From CAYPTY01 sp964413935 (GTDB taxonomy: Bacteria; Bacteroidota; Rhodothermia; Balneolales; Balneolaceae): 53,268 nucleotides of DNA. The notes under the pieces are model-generated. The model had not been told where the DNA came from, made no database searches, and saw only the letters and a program-made list of their open reading frames with translations. The DNA is taken from contig CAYPTY010000017.1 in the NCBI GenBank assembly GCA_964413935.1, positions 1 through 53,268 on the forward strand. The letters are read 5' to 3'. Shown here piece by piece: positions 42,083 through 50,986 of this stretch (its first letter is position 1; every line of letters begins with the position of its first letter). A program made the translations under genes and the position numbers.

Positions 42083-43516
42083 TTACTCAATCGTACTCAC
42101 TTTAATCATATTAGTGCGGCCTCGTCTGGATAATGGCACTCCGGTTGCGATGATGGTTCGCTCACCCGGTTCAAGAATTCCCTGATCTTTGAGGTAATCC
42201 TCCATCAGCTTCACGCTCTTGTCGGTATCGAAGATTTCACGCAAACGAACAGAATGAACCCCCCAGACCAGATTAAGCTGTCTTCGTACTTTCTGGTTTT
42301 CAGTAAATGCCAGAATCGGGACTCTGGGCCTGAATTTGGCAATTCTGCGGGCCGTGCTTCCGGAATGTGTTATGGTACTAATCACCTTTGCTTCCACATT
42401 TTCGGCGATGGTTACACAGGCATGGGCCAGTGACTCAACCACCTGCTTCTCCTTCCATTCCGGCTTCACATATTTAAGACTGTTGAAAAGGCGATGATTA
42501 CTTTGCTCTACCGACCGGCAAATGGAATCCATCACTTTAACCGCTTCAAAGGGATAGGCTCCGGCTGCCGTTTCTCCCGATAGCATGACCGCATCTGTAC
42601 CATCGAGCACCGCGTTTGCCACATCTGAACTTTCTGCCCGGGTTGGACGGGGATTTACCATCATGGAATCCAGCATCTGTGTAGCGGTTATAACCGGTTT
42701 ACCGGCCATTCGACATTTTTCAATAATGCTTTTCTGTACCAGAGGCACTTTTTCATTAGCAATTTCAATTCCGAGGTCACCACGGGCTACCATAATACCA
42801 TCCGATTCCTCAATAATCTCATCAATGTAATCCAGTGCTTCCGGTTTCTCGATTTTGGAAATAACCATTGCATTGGATCCACGGGCCCGAACCCTTGAGA
42901 TCAGTTCTCTCACTTCTTTCGGACTCCTCACAAAAGAAAGGGCAATGATATCCACATCCTGGCTGATCCCGAATTCCAGATCCTCTAGGTCCTTTTCCGT
43001 GAGTGCGGGAATGGAAATATCCACATTCGGCAGGTTCACCCCTTTACGGGATTTCAGTTTGCCACCGATGACCACATCAGCCAGCAGTTCCCTTCCTTTT
43101 TTTTCGGTGATGCGAAATTCAAGCAGGCCATCGTCCAGGAGAATACGGTCCCCGACTTTGGCATCATCGGGAAGTTCTTTATAATCGATGGGAATCTTTT
43201 TTTCATCTCCCTCTATCTCATCGGGAGTCAGGATCACTGTGGTTCCCGCCTGCAGTTCCACGCCGCCATCCTGCATCTTTCCAACCCGGATTTTGGGACC
43301 CTGCAGATCCTGCAACACAGGAATACTGTATTTATGCTTGCGGGCTGCCTTTCGGATATGCTGTATCACCTTCCGATGGTCATCGTGTGTGCCGTGAGAG
43401 AAATTGAGACGGGCTACATTCATGCCCGTTAATAGTAATTGTTCTATCTTTTCCTCAGTATTGGTACTCGGACCGATAGTACAAACTATTTTGGTTCTTC
43501 TGCTTCCTATTTGCAT
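42083..43516 (-). CDS. pyk: Pyruvate kinase
   Basis: The 477-residue enzyme has RRTKIVCTIGPSTN at the start, MNVARLNFSHG, a B domain at about 70-170, IALSFVRSPKE, the active-site ISKIEKPEALD (Lys), MVARGDLGIE, ITATQMLDSM and the C-terminal allosteric domain. It converts phosphoenolpyruvate and ADP to pyruvate and ATP. A -7-like TATTTTG sits 33 bases upstream on the minus strand (43550-43556). The next gene downstream starts 41 bases on. Confidence 0.96.
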   Translation of the reverse strand: MQIGSRRTKIVCTIGPSTNTEEKIEQLLLTGMNVARLNFSHGTHDDHRKVIQHIRKAARKHKYSIPVLQDLQGPKIRVGKMQDGGVELQAGTTVILTPDEIEGDEKKIPIDYKELPDDAKVGDRILLDDGLLEFRITEKKGRELLADVVIGGKLKSRKGVNLPNVDISIPALTEKDLEDLEFGISQDVDIIALSFVRSPKEVRELISRVRARGSNAMVISKIEKPEALDYIDEIIEESDGIMVARGDLGIEIANEKVPLVQKSIIEKCRMAGKPVITATQMLDSMMVNPRPTRAESSDVANAVLDGTDAVMLSGETAAGAYPFEAVKVMDSICRSVEQSNHRLFNSLKYVKPEWKEKQVVESLAHACVTIAENVEAKVISTITHSGSTARRIAKFRPRVPILAFTENQKVRRQLNLVWGVHSVRLREIFDTDKSVKLMEDYLKDQGILEPGERTIIATGVPLSRRGRTNMIKVSTIE

Positions 43517-43549
43517 GTAGTGTAGTGAGCTATAACTTTATATGGACGG

Positions 43550-43556
43550 CAAAATA
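43550..43556 (-). promoter_or_regulatory. Candidate -7 box of pyk
   Basis: The minus strand reads CGTATTTTGCC, sharing CGTATTTTG with the rpsU -7 region. There is no clear -33 TTTG at N19. Confidence 0.3.
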
Positions 43557-43561
43557 CGTTT

Positions 43562-43578
43562 TTTATATACTATATAAA
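43562..43578. promoter_or_regulatory. 17-base AT palindrome between pyk and the GWxTD gene
   Basis: TTTATATACTATATAAA is a perfect inverted repeat around a central C. It lies in the 70-103 base divergent gap and could be an operator for either gene, though AT-rich dyads arise easily by chance. Confidence 0.3.
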
Positions 43579-43619
43579 TTATTTGAATGTTTATTTATCC
43601 AACCAAAGGCTCACGGCCC

Positions 43620-45071
43620 ATGATCCTCTCAGAGAGACCCGTATTTTACACCTTACATATAGGCATCCTTTTTTTGCTGCTCTCCGGCTGCGCTTCCTCC
43701 AACCCGGACAACATCAATCGTGGCACCGATTACCAATACCGGCCCGGCTTTCCAGAAGTCCGTTTTTCAGCTATTGGTATTGTTGACCCGGAAACGGATG
43801 ACACCTATCTGAAGCTCTCCGCTGATGTGATTTACAAAAGCCTGGTTTTCAAGCGTGTGGGTGATTCACTCCAATCTCAGGTGCTGATTGAGTACAGCAT
43901 CATATCCGAATCGGATAAGGATTACATCGTATCCACAAAACCGCGTGTGGTAACCATCAAGCCCAAAAAACAGAAAGTGGGATCAAGTACGGAAATGTTC
44001 AGTTTTGAAGAGGATATAAACGTAAAACCCGGTTCCTATAAACTGCAGCTATTGGTCACCGACCAGTTCTCACAAAAACAGACGGTTTCTGAGACCTTTG
44101 CAACCATCCCCGATCCGGCTGATCCCCAGCCCCATCTTACCAGCATTCGCGTGATGGGAAAAGGAATAGATCTGAACGAGGCAGATGATTTTTACACCCT
44201 GAATACCTATGACATCAACAAGGATCTTGATTCTCTCAAATTTGTATTCCAGGTCACGAATAATAAATCCGATGATCCATTGATCATCCGCTCCCGCTTA
44301 ATGCGTTTTGCCTCCGATACCACTCTAGCCCGTGATATGTTCCTGAATGATTATTTGGAAGGCTCTCTGCCTTTCCGGGGCATCAATTACAATGACAGCG
44401 AAATTATACAGTCTACCCGCAGGGTGATTAATCAGGCCGGATCCGTACTGATTGAGTTTCAATATGCGAATCTGCCCCGCGGCAATTACCGTTTTGAGGT
44501 TGAATCGGAAAGCACTGGGGAAGAGAGTGAAGCCCTGAACTTATATCAGGCCCGGGATTTCGGAATTCGCAGCCCCAATTACCCCGCAGTTACATCGGTC
44601 TACGAACTTGCTGCTCCGCTTCAATATCTCATGAGTGACAAAGAATATGAGGATTTAATAAGCAGCACCGATCCTGATACCCTCAAAATGAAGATGGACC
44701 GGTTCTGGCTGAAAAACGTGAAAGATCCCAAAGTAGCCCGTAATGTTATTGCGCTATATTATGAAAGGGTTGAAGAAGCCAACAAATTATTTGCCAGTTT
44801 TAAGGAAGGCTGGAAAACAGACCTGGGTATGATTTACATCCTTTTTGGTCCGCCCTGGATTGCGGATCAATCCCTTACGAATCTGGTCTGGGCTTATTCC
44901 TATAACCGTGCAGATCCGGAAACCAATTTCTTTTTCAGAGCCCCACGCCTTAAAAACAAAGATTATCCCTTTGATAACTTCTTATTGCAGCGGAGTAACT
45001 TCTACTTCCAGATACATAACCGCCAACTTCAGATGTGGCTCACCGGCGGTATCCTGAGGGATAATTTATAA
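43620..45071 (+). CDS. GWxTD-domain lipoprotein upstream of susC
   Basis: The protein has 483 residues from ATG 43620, chosen because it gives a compact signal peptide MILSERPVFYTLHIG ending in lipobox LLLSGC; an ATG 33 bases earlier is possible. Beta-rich regions follow, and the GWxTD domain lies near the C-terminus: RFWLKNVKDPKV, YYERVEEANKLFASF, and EGWKTDLGMIYILFGPP. GWxTD proteins occur widely in Bacteroidota and relatives with unknown function. It ends 140 bases before susC and may share its regulation. A second, diverged GWxTD-type gene lies on the other side of the SusCD operon. Confidence 0.88.
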   Translation: MILSERPVFYTLHIGILFLLLSGCASSNPDNINRGTDYQYRPGFPEVRFSAIGIVDPETDDTYLKLSADVIYKSLVFKRVGDSLQSQVLIEYSIISESDKDYIVSTKPRVVTIKPKKQKVGSSTEMFSFEEDINVKPGSYKLQLLVTDQFSQKQTVSETFATIPDPADPQPHLTSIRVMGKGIDLNEADDFYTLNTYDINKDLDSLKFVFQVTNNKSDDPLIIRSRLMRFASDTTLARDMFLNDYLEGSLPFRGINYNDSEIIQSTRRVINQAGSVLIEFQYANLPRGNYRFEVESESTGEESEALNLYQARDFGIRSPNYPAVTSVYELAAPLQYLMSDKEYEDLISSTDPDTLKMKMDRFWLKNVKDPKVARNVIALYYERVEEANKLFASFKEGWKTDLGMIYILFGPPWIADQSLTNLVWAYSYNRADPETNFFFRAPRLKNKDYPFDNFLLQRSNFYFQIHNRQLQMWLTGGILRDNL

Positions 45072-45106
45072 GCATTCTGTATTAACAGGGGGTTAAAGAA
45101 AATTAA

Positions 45107-45232
45107 CTTAAATATTTTTTTTTTCTTCAATACTTATATCTTAATCCTCTGTACGTATATGTGGCCCCTATGGTCATTTTAAGCTACAATTATTAATCAA
45201 ATACATGCACTATGTTTAAAAAGCTACAATTA
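45107..45232 (+). promoter_or_regulatory. susC leader: T-tract, short upstream frame and 12-base direct repeat
   Basis: GTTAA-AGAAAA-TTAAC and a ten-T tract (45115-45124) follow the GWxTD gene and may act as a weak terminator. CTTAAATATTT at 45107-45117 shares 11 bases with the Lrp-gene palindrome. AAGCTACAATTA occurs at 45181-45192 and again at 45221-45232 inside the susC signal-peptide codons. The first copy lies in an 8-codon frame MVILSYNY (45170-45196), so the susC start region looks partly duplicated. No TAnnTTTG box was found. Confidence 0.4.
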
Positions 45233-48208
45233 CTGTTGTTAGCCATGTTTGTGCCCGTTTGTGTTTTTGCACAGAGCGGTTCAATCACAGGTGTGGTAAC
45301 AGACGAAAGAACTGGTGAAACGATTCCAGGTGCTACTGTAGAGCTTGTTGAGGCTTCCAAAGCCACAGCTACAAGCGCTGAAGGTAGATACACCTTTACA
45401 GGAGTTGCTGCCGGATCTTATACCATTCGAATTCGAAGCATTGGATACAAGTCCTATGAGTCCACTGTTGAAATCGGATCTGGTATCACAACATTGGATG
45501 TTGCTTTGAGCACGGATATCCTCGGTCTGGAAGACGTTGTGGTATCCGGTTATCGGGTTGAAGAGAAACGTGAAGTTTCCGGTTCGATTGCCAAGGTAAG
45601 CTCCGAGCAATTCAAGGACGTACCCCTTCAAAACACTGAACAAATTCTGCAAGGTCGTGCCGCAGGTGTACAGATTTCAACACAATCTGGTAATCCTGGT
45701 GGTGCCTTTACAGTTCTTGTACGTGGTGCCGGCTCTATTAACGCGAGCAGTCAGCCACTTTTCATCGTTGACGGTGTACAAATTTCTTTTGCTAACCAGT
45801 CTTCTCAGACTTCTCAGTCACCACTGAACGCACTGAACCCCGATGATATCGAGTCAATCGAGGTACTGAAAGATGCCTCATCTTCGGCTATCTACGGTGC
45901 ACAAGGTGCAAACGGTGTGGTTCTTATTACCACTAAAAGAGGTAAAAAGAACACCACTAACATCTCTGTTCGATCTGAACTTGGATGGAGACGAGAAACC
46001 AACCGCTGGAATATAATCAACTCCCAGCAGTGGTTAGACTACTTCGATGAAGCATACGATAACACCTTTGGTGGTAACGGCGACCTTTTTGCTGAGTCCC
46101 TGATTGCTGCTTACACCGGTGATCCTACACTGGCCAGAGAAGATGTTCCTACTTACAACTGGCAGGACCTGATCTACCGTGACGGTAACACTCAGCGTTA
46201 CAACCTGACGGTTTCCGGTGGTGATGATGATACTCAGTATTTCATCTCTGCAAGTTATGAGGACACTGAAGGTCACATTTTTGACTCTCTCTTTGAGCGC
46301 TATAATCTGAGAACTAATCTGGATCAGCAGTTTACGGATAAACTGCGTGGTTCTGTGAACATCAACCTGACTACTACAGATCAGACCGGTGTTTGCCAGG
46401 ATGGTTCTTTCATTAACTGTCCGGTAACGGCTGCTGCTTTTGAACCGCCATTAACCTTCCCGACCAACCCAGACGGAAGCTACTATGCCGGTACACGTTT
46501 CGGTCTGCAGAACAACCTCCTGCTGCAAAAAGAAGAAGTATCACGACTGAACAACAACGTTCAGATCCTTTCTAACGCTACTGTATCTTACGATATCCTT
46601 GACTGGTTGACTTTCACCTCTCTCTGGGGTATTGACTACAGAAACGTACGTGACAATCAGTTCCGTCCGCCAATCGCTTCTAGCCTCGGTGGACAGGTTT
46701 TCGAAGCTGATCGTACAACTGCAAACTGGAACACCAACAACACCCTTACCGGTGTGAGAACATTCAATGAAGTTCACAACGTACAGTTCCTCCTTGGTCA
46801 GGAATATCGTCGTGAGCGTTCTAATGTATTCACCTCTTTTGGTGTTGGTCTTCCAAACGGACTTCTGAGCGTTCTTAACGCTACAGCGACTCCTCAAGAT
46901 GTAACCGGTTTTAACACTGAATTCCGTCAGGCTGGATACTTCGCAAACGTTAAGTACGATTATGATTCTAAATACATTCTTACTGCTACCGGACGTTACG
47001 ACGGTTCTTCCCGTTTCGGTTCTGAAGAGCGCTGGGGTTTCTTCCCATCTGTTTCTGCCGCATGGAGGGTAACAGAAGAAGATTTCTTCAACCCAAGCTT
47101 CATTGATGAACTGAAGATTAGAGCTGCATACGGTACTGCAGGTAACTCAAGCGTAGGTAACTTCGCTTCTCGCTCTCTCTTCGGAGTAGGTGGTTCTTAT
47201 GCCGGTACAACCGGTCTTACTTTCAGCCAGCTGGGTAACGATATCCTCACCTGGGAGGAAGTAGAAGAGCTGAACATTGGTATTGATGCTGCATTCTTTG
47301 AAAACCGCGTTTCTACCAATATTGACCTCTACCAGAGAGATAACAATGAACTTCTGCTGAGCCAGCCTCTGCCGGAAGATACCGGTTTCGGTGGTATCAA
47401 CTCTAACGTTGGTTCTATCCGTAACGAAGGTATCGAATTCCAGCTGAACACTGTAAACGTTGATCGTGGTGGTCTTCTCTGGACAACCAACTTCAACATC
47501 GCTGTTCAGCGTTCTGAGGTTCTTTCTCTGAACGAGGGACAAGAGCAGCTCGGATCAGGATTCCAGCCAATCGCTGTTGGATTCTCACAGGGTGCTTACT
47601 GGCTGCCAGTTTGGGCCGGTGTTAACCCAGCCGATGGTCGCCCAATGTGGTACGATGTAGATGGTAACATCACGTACAACCCAACCGATGCAGATAACGT
47701 CTTCCAGGACGGTACTGATGAGGATGTTGTGGGTGGTTTTGGTAACACCGTGAGCTACAAAGGATTCACACTGGATGTATTCTTCCAGTACAGCTTTGGC
47801 CGTAACCGATTCCTGGATCAGGAATACTACTTCCTGCAAACTCCTTCTTTCCAGACCGGTCTGTGGGACAGAGTACTTGACAGATGGCAACAACCAGGTG
47901 ATGTAACCGACATTCCTCGCGCATACACCACTTCTGCTCCACCAGATGGATCAGCTGCCAACTGGCGAGTAACTCCGGGTTCAAACGGTCTCTTCAATCA
48001 GAGCTACATCCGTCTGAAAAACGTTACCCTGAGCTACAATCTCCCAAGAAGCATTCTGAATGAGATTAATCTCAACAGCGTGAGATTGTATGTAACCGGT
48101 CTTAACCTCATGACTTGGACCGCATGGCCAGGACTTGATCCTGAGCAGGATTCACAGTCTTTCCCGACTGCATTGCAAGTTAACGGCGGTATTCAAATCC
48201 AATTCTAA
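45212..48208 (+). CDS. SusC/RagA-family TonB-linked outer-membrane transporter
   Basis: The 998-residue protein has a signal peptide ending VCVFAQ. A carboxypeptidase-regulatory-like beta-sandwich (SITGVVTDERTGETIPGATV) spans about 22-105. A TonB plug follows with VLVRGAGSINASSQPLFIVDG and ESIEVLKDASSSAIYGAQGANGV, then a long barrel ending in GGIQIQF with the terminal Phe needed for barrel assembly. It imports a polymer or oligomer with its SusD partner 26 bases downstream. No glycoside hydrolase or peptidase gene is near, so the substrate is open. Codon use is strongly biased to GGT, AAC, CGT and TTC compared with its neighbours, which predicts high expression. Confidence 0.95.
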   Translation: MFKKLQLLLLAMFVPVCVFAQSGSITGVVTDERTGETIPGATVELVEASKATATSAEGRYTFTGVAAGSYTIRIRSIGYKSYESTVEIGSGITTLDVALSTDILGLEDVVVSGYRVEEKREVSGSIAKVSSEQFKDVPLQNTEQILQGRAAGVQISTQSGNPGGAFTVLVRGAGSINASSQPLFIVDGVQISFANQSSQTSQSPLNALNPDDIESIEVLKDASSSAIYGAQGANGVVLITTKRGKKNTTNISVRSELGWRRETNRWNIINSQQWLDYFDEAYDNTFGGNGDLFAESLIAAYTGDPTLAREDVPTYNWQDLIYRDGNTQRYNLTVSGGDDDTQYFISASYEDTEGHIFDSLFERYNLRTNLDQQFTDKLRGSVNINLTTTDQTGVCQDGSFINCPVTAAAFEPPLTFPTNPDGSYYAGTRFGLQNNLLLQKEEVSRLNNNVQILSNATVSYDILDWLTFTSLWGIDYRNVRDNQFRPPIASSLGGQVFEADRTTANWNTNNTLTGVRTFNEVHNVQFLLGQEYRRERSNVFTSFGVGLPNGLLSVLNATATPQDVTGFNTEFRQAGYFANVKYDYDSKYILTATGRYDGSSRFGSEERWGFFPSVSAAWRVTEEDFFNPSFIDELKIRAAYGTAGNSSVGNFASRSLFGVGGSYAGTTGLTFSQLGNDILTWEEVEELNIGIDAAFFENRVSTNIDLYQRDNNELLLSQPLPEDTGFGGINSNVGSIRNEGIEFQLNTVNVDRGGLLWTTNFNIAVQRSEVLSLNEGQEQLGSGFQPIAVGFSQGAYWLPVWAGVNPADGRPMWYDVDGNITYNPTDADNVFQDGTDEDVVGGFGNTVSYKGFTLDVFFQYSFGRNRFLDQEYYFLQTPSFQTGLWDRVLDRWQQPGDVTDIPRAYTTSAPPDGSAANWRVTPGSNGLFNQSYIRLKNVTLSYNLPRSILNEINLNSVRLYVTGLNLMTWTAWPGLDPEQDSQSFPTALQVNGGIQIQF

Positions 48209-48234
48209 TTTAGAAAGAGGAAACAGGAAAGATT

Positions 48235-49716
48235 ATGAAACACTTATATAAAATAATGATTGCCGTGCTTGTGCTTTTTAGTGCACAGGCATGTACCGAA
48301 GTTCTTGAGGAAACGGAGCCAAGTACTGCGATTTCCGATCAGGTAGCTCTTAATGATCCGGGTGCTGTTCGCGCAATTCGCGCCAACATGTACAGCCGTA
48401 TGCAGAGCTTCACCTTTACCACAAGAATGATGATTGGTCCAGAATCTCTGGCTGATAACCTCGCCAACCGCGATGGTTCTTCACGATTCCAGAGCCTGCA
48501 CCTAAATAACCTGCGTGCCGGTCTGAACGACGGTGGTGCATACAACGATGTTTACAACCTGATTCAGGAAGCCAACGTACTGGCTGAAGCCATCCCGGAT
48601 GGTATTATTCCTGATGACGAACGTAGCCGTATTCGTGGTGAAGCCCTCGCACTGAGAGCTTATGCCATGCACTACCACGTGCGTGTAATGGGTTACGACC
48701 CAACCGCTCCGGACCCCAACACCAGCAGAAACTGGGATCTTGGTATCGTACTGAGAACCGATCCGGTTCTGGGCCTTTCTGATGCAGATGAGCGTCCACG
48801 CTCTTCCGTAGCAGATGTGTATACTCAGATCGTAGCTGATCTTCAGGAATCCATTACTCTGCTGGATGCCAACGGAGGTACGGATAACCGTTTCGTAACG
48901 GCTGATTTCGCTCGTGGTATCCTTGCACGCGTTCAGCTGTATAACGGTAACTATACCGAGGCTGCCACTCAGGCTGCTGCTGCCCGTGCCGGTGTAACCG
49001 GTGCCGCGCTTGCAACACCTGCGCAGGTTCCAACTATGTTTAATGAGACTATTGGTCCTAACCCTGAAGCTATCTTCCTGGTTGTAATCAACCCGGCAAC
49101 AGAATCTCAGGGTGTAAACAACTCTCTGGCTGCTTACACAGCTAACCAGTGGGTTGCACAGGTACCTACAAATGACGTAATCAGTCTTTATGACCCGGCT
49201 GACGCGCGTAATGCGTGGTTCAGTGCTTGTGATAACGAAGGAACGGCTCCTGACACTGACGATCCGGCTGACGCGATTCCAGGCTGCCTGGCTAACGTTG
49301 AGCTGAACAAGTGGAATGGTGAACTCACCAACTTCACAGATGATGTTCCTGTATTACGTGTATCTGAACTCCTACTCATTGAAGCTGAAGCCAGATTGAA
49401 TTCTACTGGCGCTGCTGCTGCTATTCCATTACTGGATCAGCTCAGAGCTGCTCGTGGTCTTGCTGCATATGCAGGAAGTACTGCACCAGCTGATGTACTC
49501 AATGAGATTCTGGACGAAAGACGTCGCGAATTCATCGGTGAAGGTCACAGATTCTTTGACCTGAAGCGTCTCGGACGCACTATCACGAAAGGTAACCCAG
49601 GACTGGGTGACAGACCTCTTGTTGCGGTTCCTTTCACAGATGTGCGTATCCTCGATGACTACCTCGTTGATGAGCTCGAAGACAACGATGAACTTGTACA
49701 GAACCCAGGTTATTAA
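48235..49716 (+). CDS. SusD/RagB-family substrate-binding lipoprotein
   Basis: The 493-residue lipoprotein has lipobox SAQAC (Cys about 20). The SusD pattern includes GEALALRAYAMHYHVRVMGYDP in the TPR scaffold, RPRSSVADVYTQIVADLQESI, and the C-terminal LRVSELLLIEAEARLN and ILDERRREFIGEGHRFFDLKR. It caps the SusC barrel and binds ligand. An AGAGGAAACAGGAAAG purine-rich stretch precedes the ATG. It shows the same biased codon use as susC. Small lipoprotein genes follow. Confidence 0.95.
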   Translation: MKHLYKIMIAVLVLFSAQACTEVLEETEPSTAISDQVALNDPGAVRAIRANMYSRMQSFTFTTRMMIGPESLADNLANRDGSSRFQSLHLNNLRAGLNDGGAYNDVYNLIQEANVLAEAIPDGIIPDDERSRIRGEALALRAYAMHYHVRVMGYDPTAPDPNTSRNWDLGIVLRTDPVLGLSDADERPRSSVADVYTQIVADLQESITLLDANGGTDNRFVTADFARGILARVQLYNGNYTEAATQAAAARAGVTGAALATPAQVPTMFNETIGPNPEAIFLVVINPATESQGVNNSLAAYTANQWVAQVPTNDVISLYDPADARNAWFSACDNEGTAPDTDDPADAIPGCLANVELNKWNGELTNFTDDVPVLRVSELLLIEAEARLNSTGAAAAIPLLDQLRAARGLAAYAGSTAPADVLNEILDERRREFIGEGHRFFDLKRLGRTITKGNPGLGDRPLVAVPFTDVRILDDYLVDELEDNDELVQNPGY

Positions 49717-49741
49717 TACAAAACCCAAATAATTGATTACA

Positions 49742-50215
49742 ATGAAACTTATTCGTATTCACATTTTATTCGTATTGGTAGCTCTGCTCTTTACAGGTTG
49801 TCTTAACGACCTTTTCGATCAGGAAAGCGATAACCTTGACTCCGGTGTGAGTCAGGTTGAGTGGTATCCGCTATCTCGTACTGTAACTGAGCCCGCCGGT
49901 GGCGCTGCTTCAGCTACAACTGCAATCGAGATCCAGCTGATCCGAACTCAGAACAGCAGCGACCAACAGGTAAACTTTTCAGTTGATGCCGCAAACAGCA
50001 CCGCTGTTGCCGGTACTCACTATAACCTGACAACTTCTTCTCCTGCGACTATCGCAGCCAACACTTGGGAAACCACAGTGACTATCGAGATTCTCGACAG
50101 CCCACTGACTGCCGGCCAGTCCGGTACCCTGGTTCTTCTTCTTGAAGATGGCAACGGAGTTGAGGCTGCTGCAAACCTGAGAACTCACACGCTGACAATC
50201 TTAGGAGCAGACTAA
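49742..50215 (+). CDS. Small lipoprotein with Calx-beta/DUF4843-like domain, third gene of the SusCD operon
   Basis: The product has 157 residues from ATG 49742 with lipobox LFTGC (Cys about 20). The mature protein is a single beta-sandwich with the pattern TAVAGTHYNL, then PATIAANTWETTVTIEIL and SGTLVLLLEDGNGVEAA, as in Calx-beta or DUF4843 proteins that often follow susD. It probably sits on the cell surface with the SusCD complex and may help capture ligand. Codon bias matches susCD. The operon terminator lies 36 bases after its stop, which sets the operon limit at three genes. Confidence 0.82.
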   Translation: MKLIRIHILFVLVALLFTGCLNDLFDQESDNLDSGVSQVEWYPLSRTVTEPAGGAASATTAIEIQLIRTQNSSDQQVNFSVDAANSTAVAGTHYNLTTSSPATIAANTWETTVTIEILDSPLTAGQSGTLVLLLEDGNGVEAAANLRTHTLTILGAD

Positions 50216-50250
50216 GTAGATAATACTGAACTAATTCAGTACTTTTATGA

Positions 50251-50282
50251 AGGCCTCAGCGTTACGCTGGGGCCTTTTTTTT
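50251..50282 (+). terminator. Terminator of the susCD operon
   Basis: AGGCCTCAGCG (50251-50261) pairs with CGCTGGGGCCT (50265-50275) with one G:U and a TTA loop, followed by eight T. A small hairpin ACTGAA-CTAA-TTCAGT precedes it at 50225-50240. Confidence 0.92.
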
Positions 50283-50299
50283 GGAACAAACTTTACAGC

Positions 50300-50986
50300 A
50301 TGACTTCAAGAACAGCTTTACTGCTTAGCTTAATAGTACTCGCATTTGCCTTTAGCTCCTGTATTCAAACAGAAGCACCCGAACGATCCAGACGATTTTC
50401 TCTTCTTTATAACGCAACCGATCTTGGTGATCAGCTGGTCAGAGGCAGCGACCGCATCAGAGTTGATCAGGTTGTGGTTCATGTGCCCAGTTTTGAAGCC
50501 GGAACCGCTTCTGGTGATTCAATAATCTCTAACCGTCCTATCTTCCTGAATGATACCGAAGGAAATCTAGGCCTGGATGTGATTATATTCTCTGAGGATC
50601 TTGGGTTCGCAAGTATTAACGGTTTTAATAACTTTAAAATGTCTGTGGATACCGTAAGTATTCTCAGCCAGATACAGGATGCTGATCTGGTAAATGAATC
50701 CAGATATTATACGCTGTTTGCGGACCTGAATTATAACGGGCAGCGATTTAGTTTCAGGTCACAACTGAAAAGAGATTTTAATTTCAATTTCGCTCCGGTT
50801 AATTACACCGAAGAAAATGAAACCATCTTTGTGCGTCTGGTGATGGATACCCAGATGTGGTTTCTCGATGCCAGTGCTGATACCCTCATTGACCCCCGAC
50901 TCAGTTCAAATGTAAATCGGATCAATAATAATATTGTCAACTCTGTAAGTCTTGAAGTAGAGGCCAGTACTATCTTTGAGGACTAA
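50300..50986 (+). CDS. Lipoprotein of unknown function after the SusCD operon
   Basis: The 228-residue lipoprotein has a signal MTSRTALLLSLIVLAFAFSSC. The mature part is polar and beta-rich, with RIRVDQVVVHVPSFEAG and later YYTLFADLNYNGQRFSFRSQLKRDF. I do not recognise a family. It starts only 17 bases after the susCD terminator and does not share the strong codon bias, so it is probably a separate, weaker unit fed by readthrough or a nearby promoter. The layout resembles small outer-membrane-anchored beta-sandwich proteins. The stop shares four bases (CTAA) with the stop of the facing gene. Confidence 0.8.
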   Translation: MTSRTALLLSLIVLAFAFSSCIQTEAPERSRRFSLLYNATDLGDQLVRGSDRIRVDQVVVHVPSFEAGTASGDSIISNRPIFLNDTEGNLGLDVIIFSEDLGFASINGFNNFKMSVDTVSILSQIQDADLVNESRYYTLFADLNYNGQRFSFRSQLKRDFNFNFAPVNYTEENETIFVRLVMDTQMWFLDASADTLIDPRLSSNVNRINNNIVNSVSLEVEASTIFED

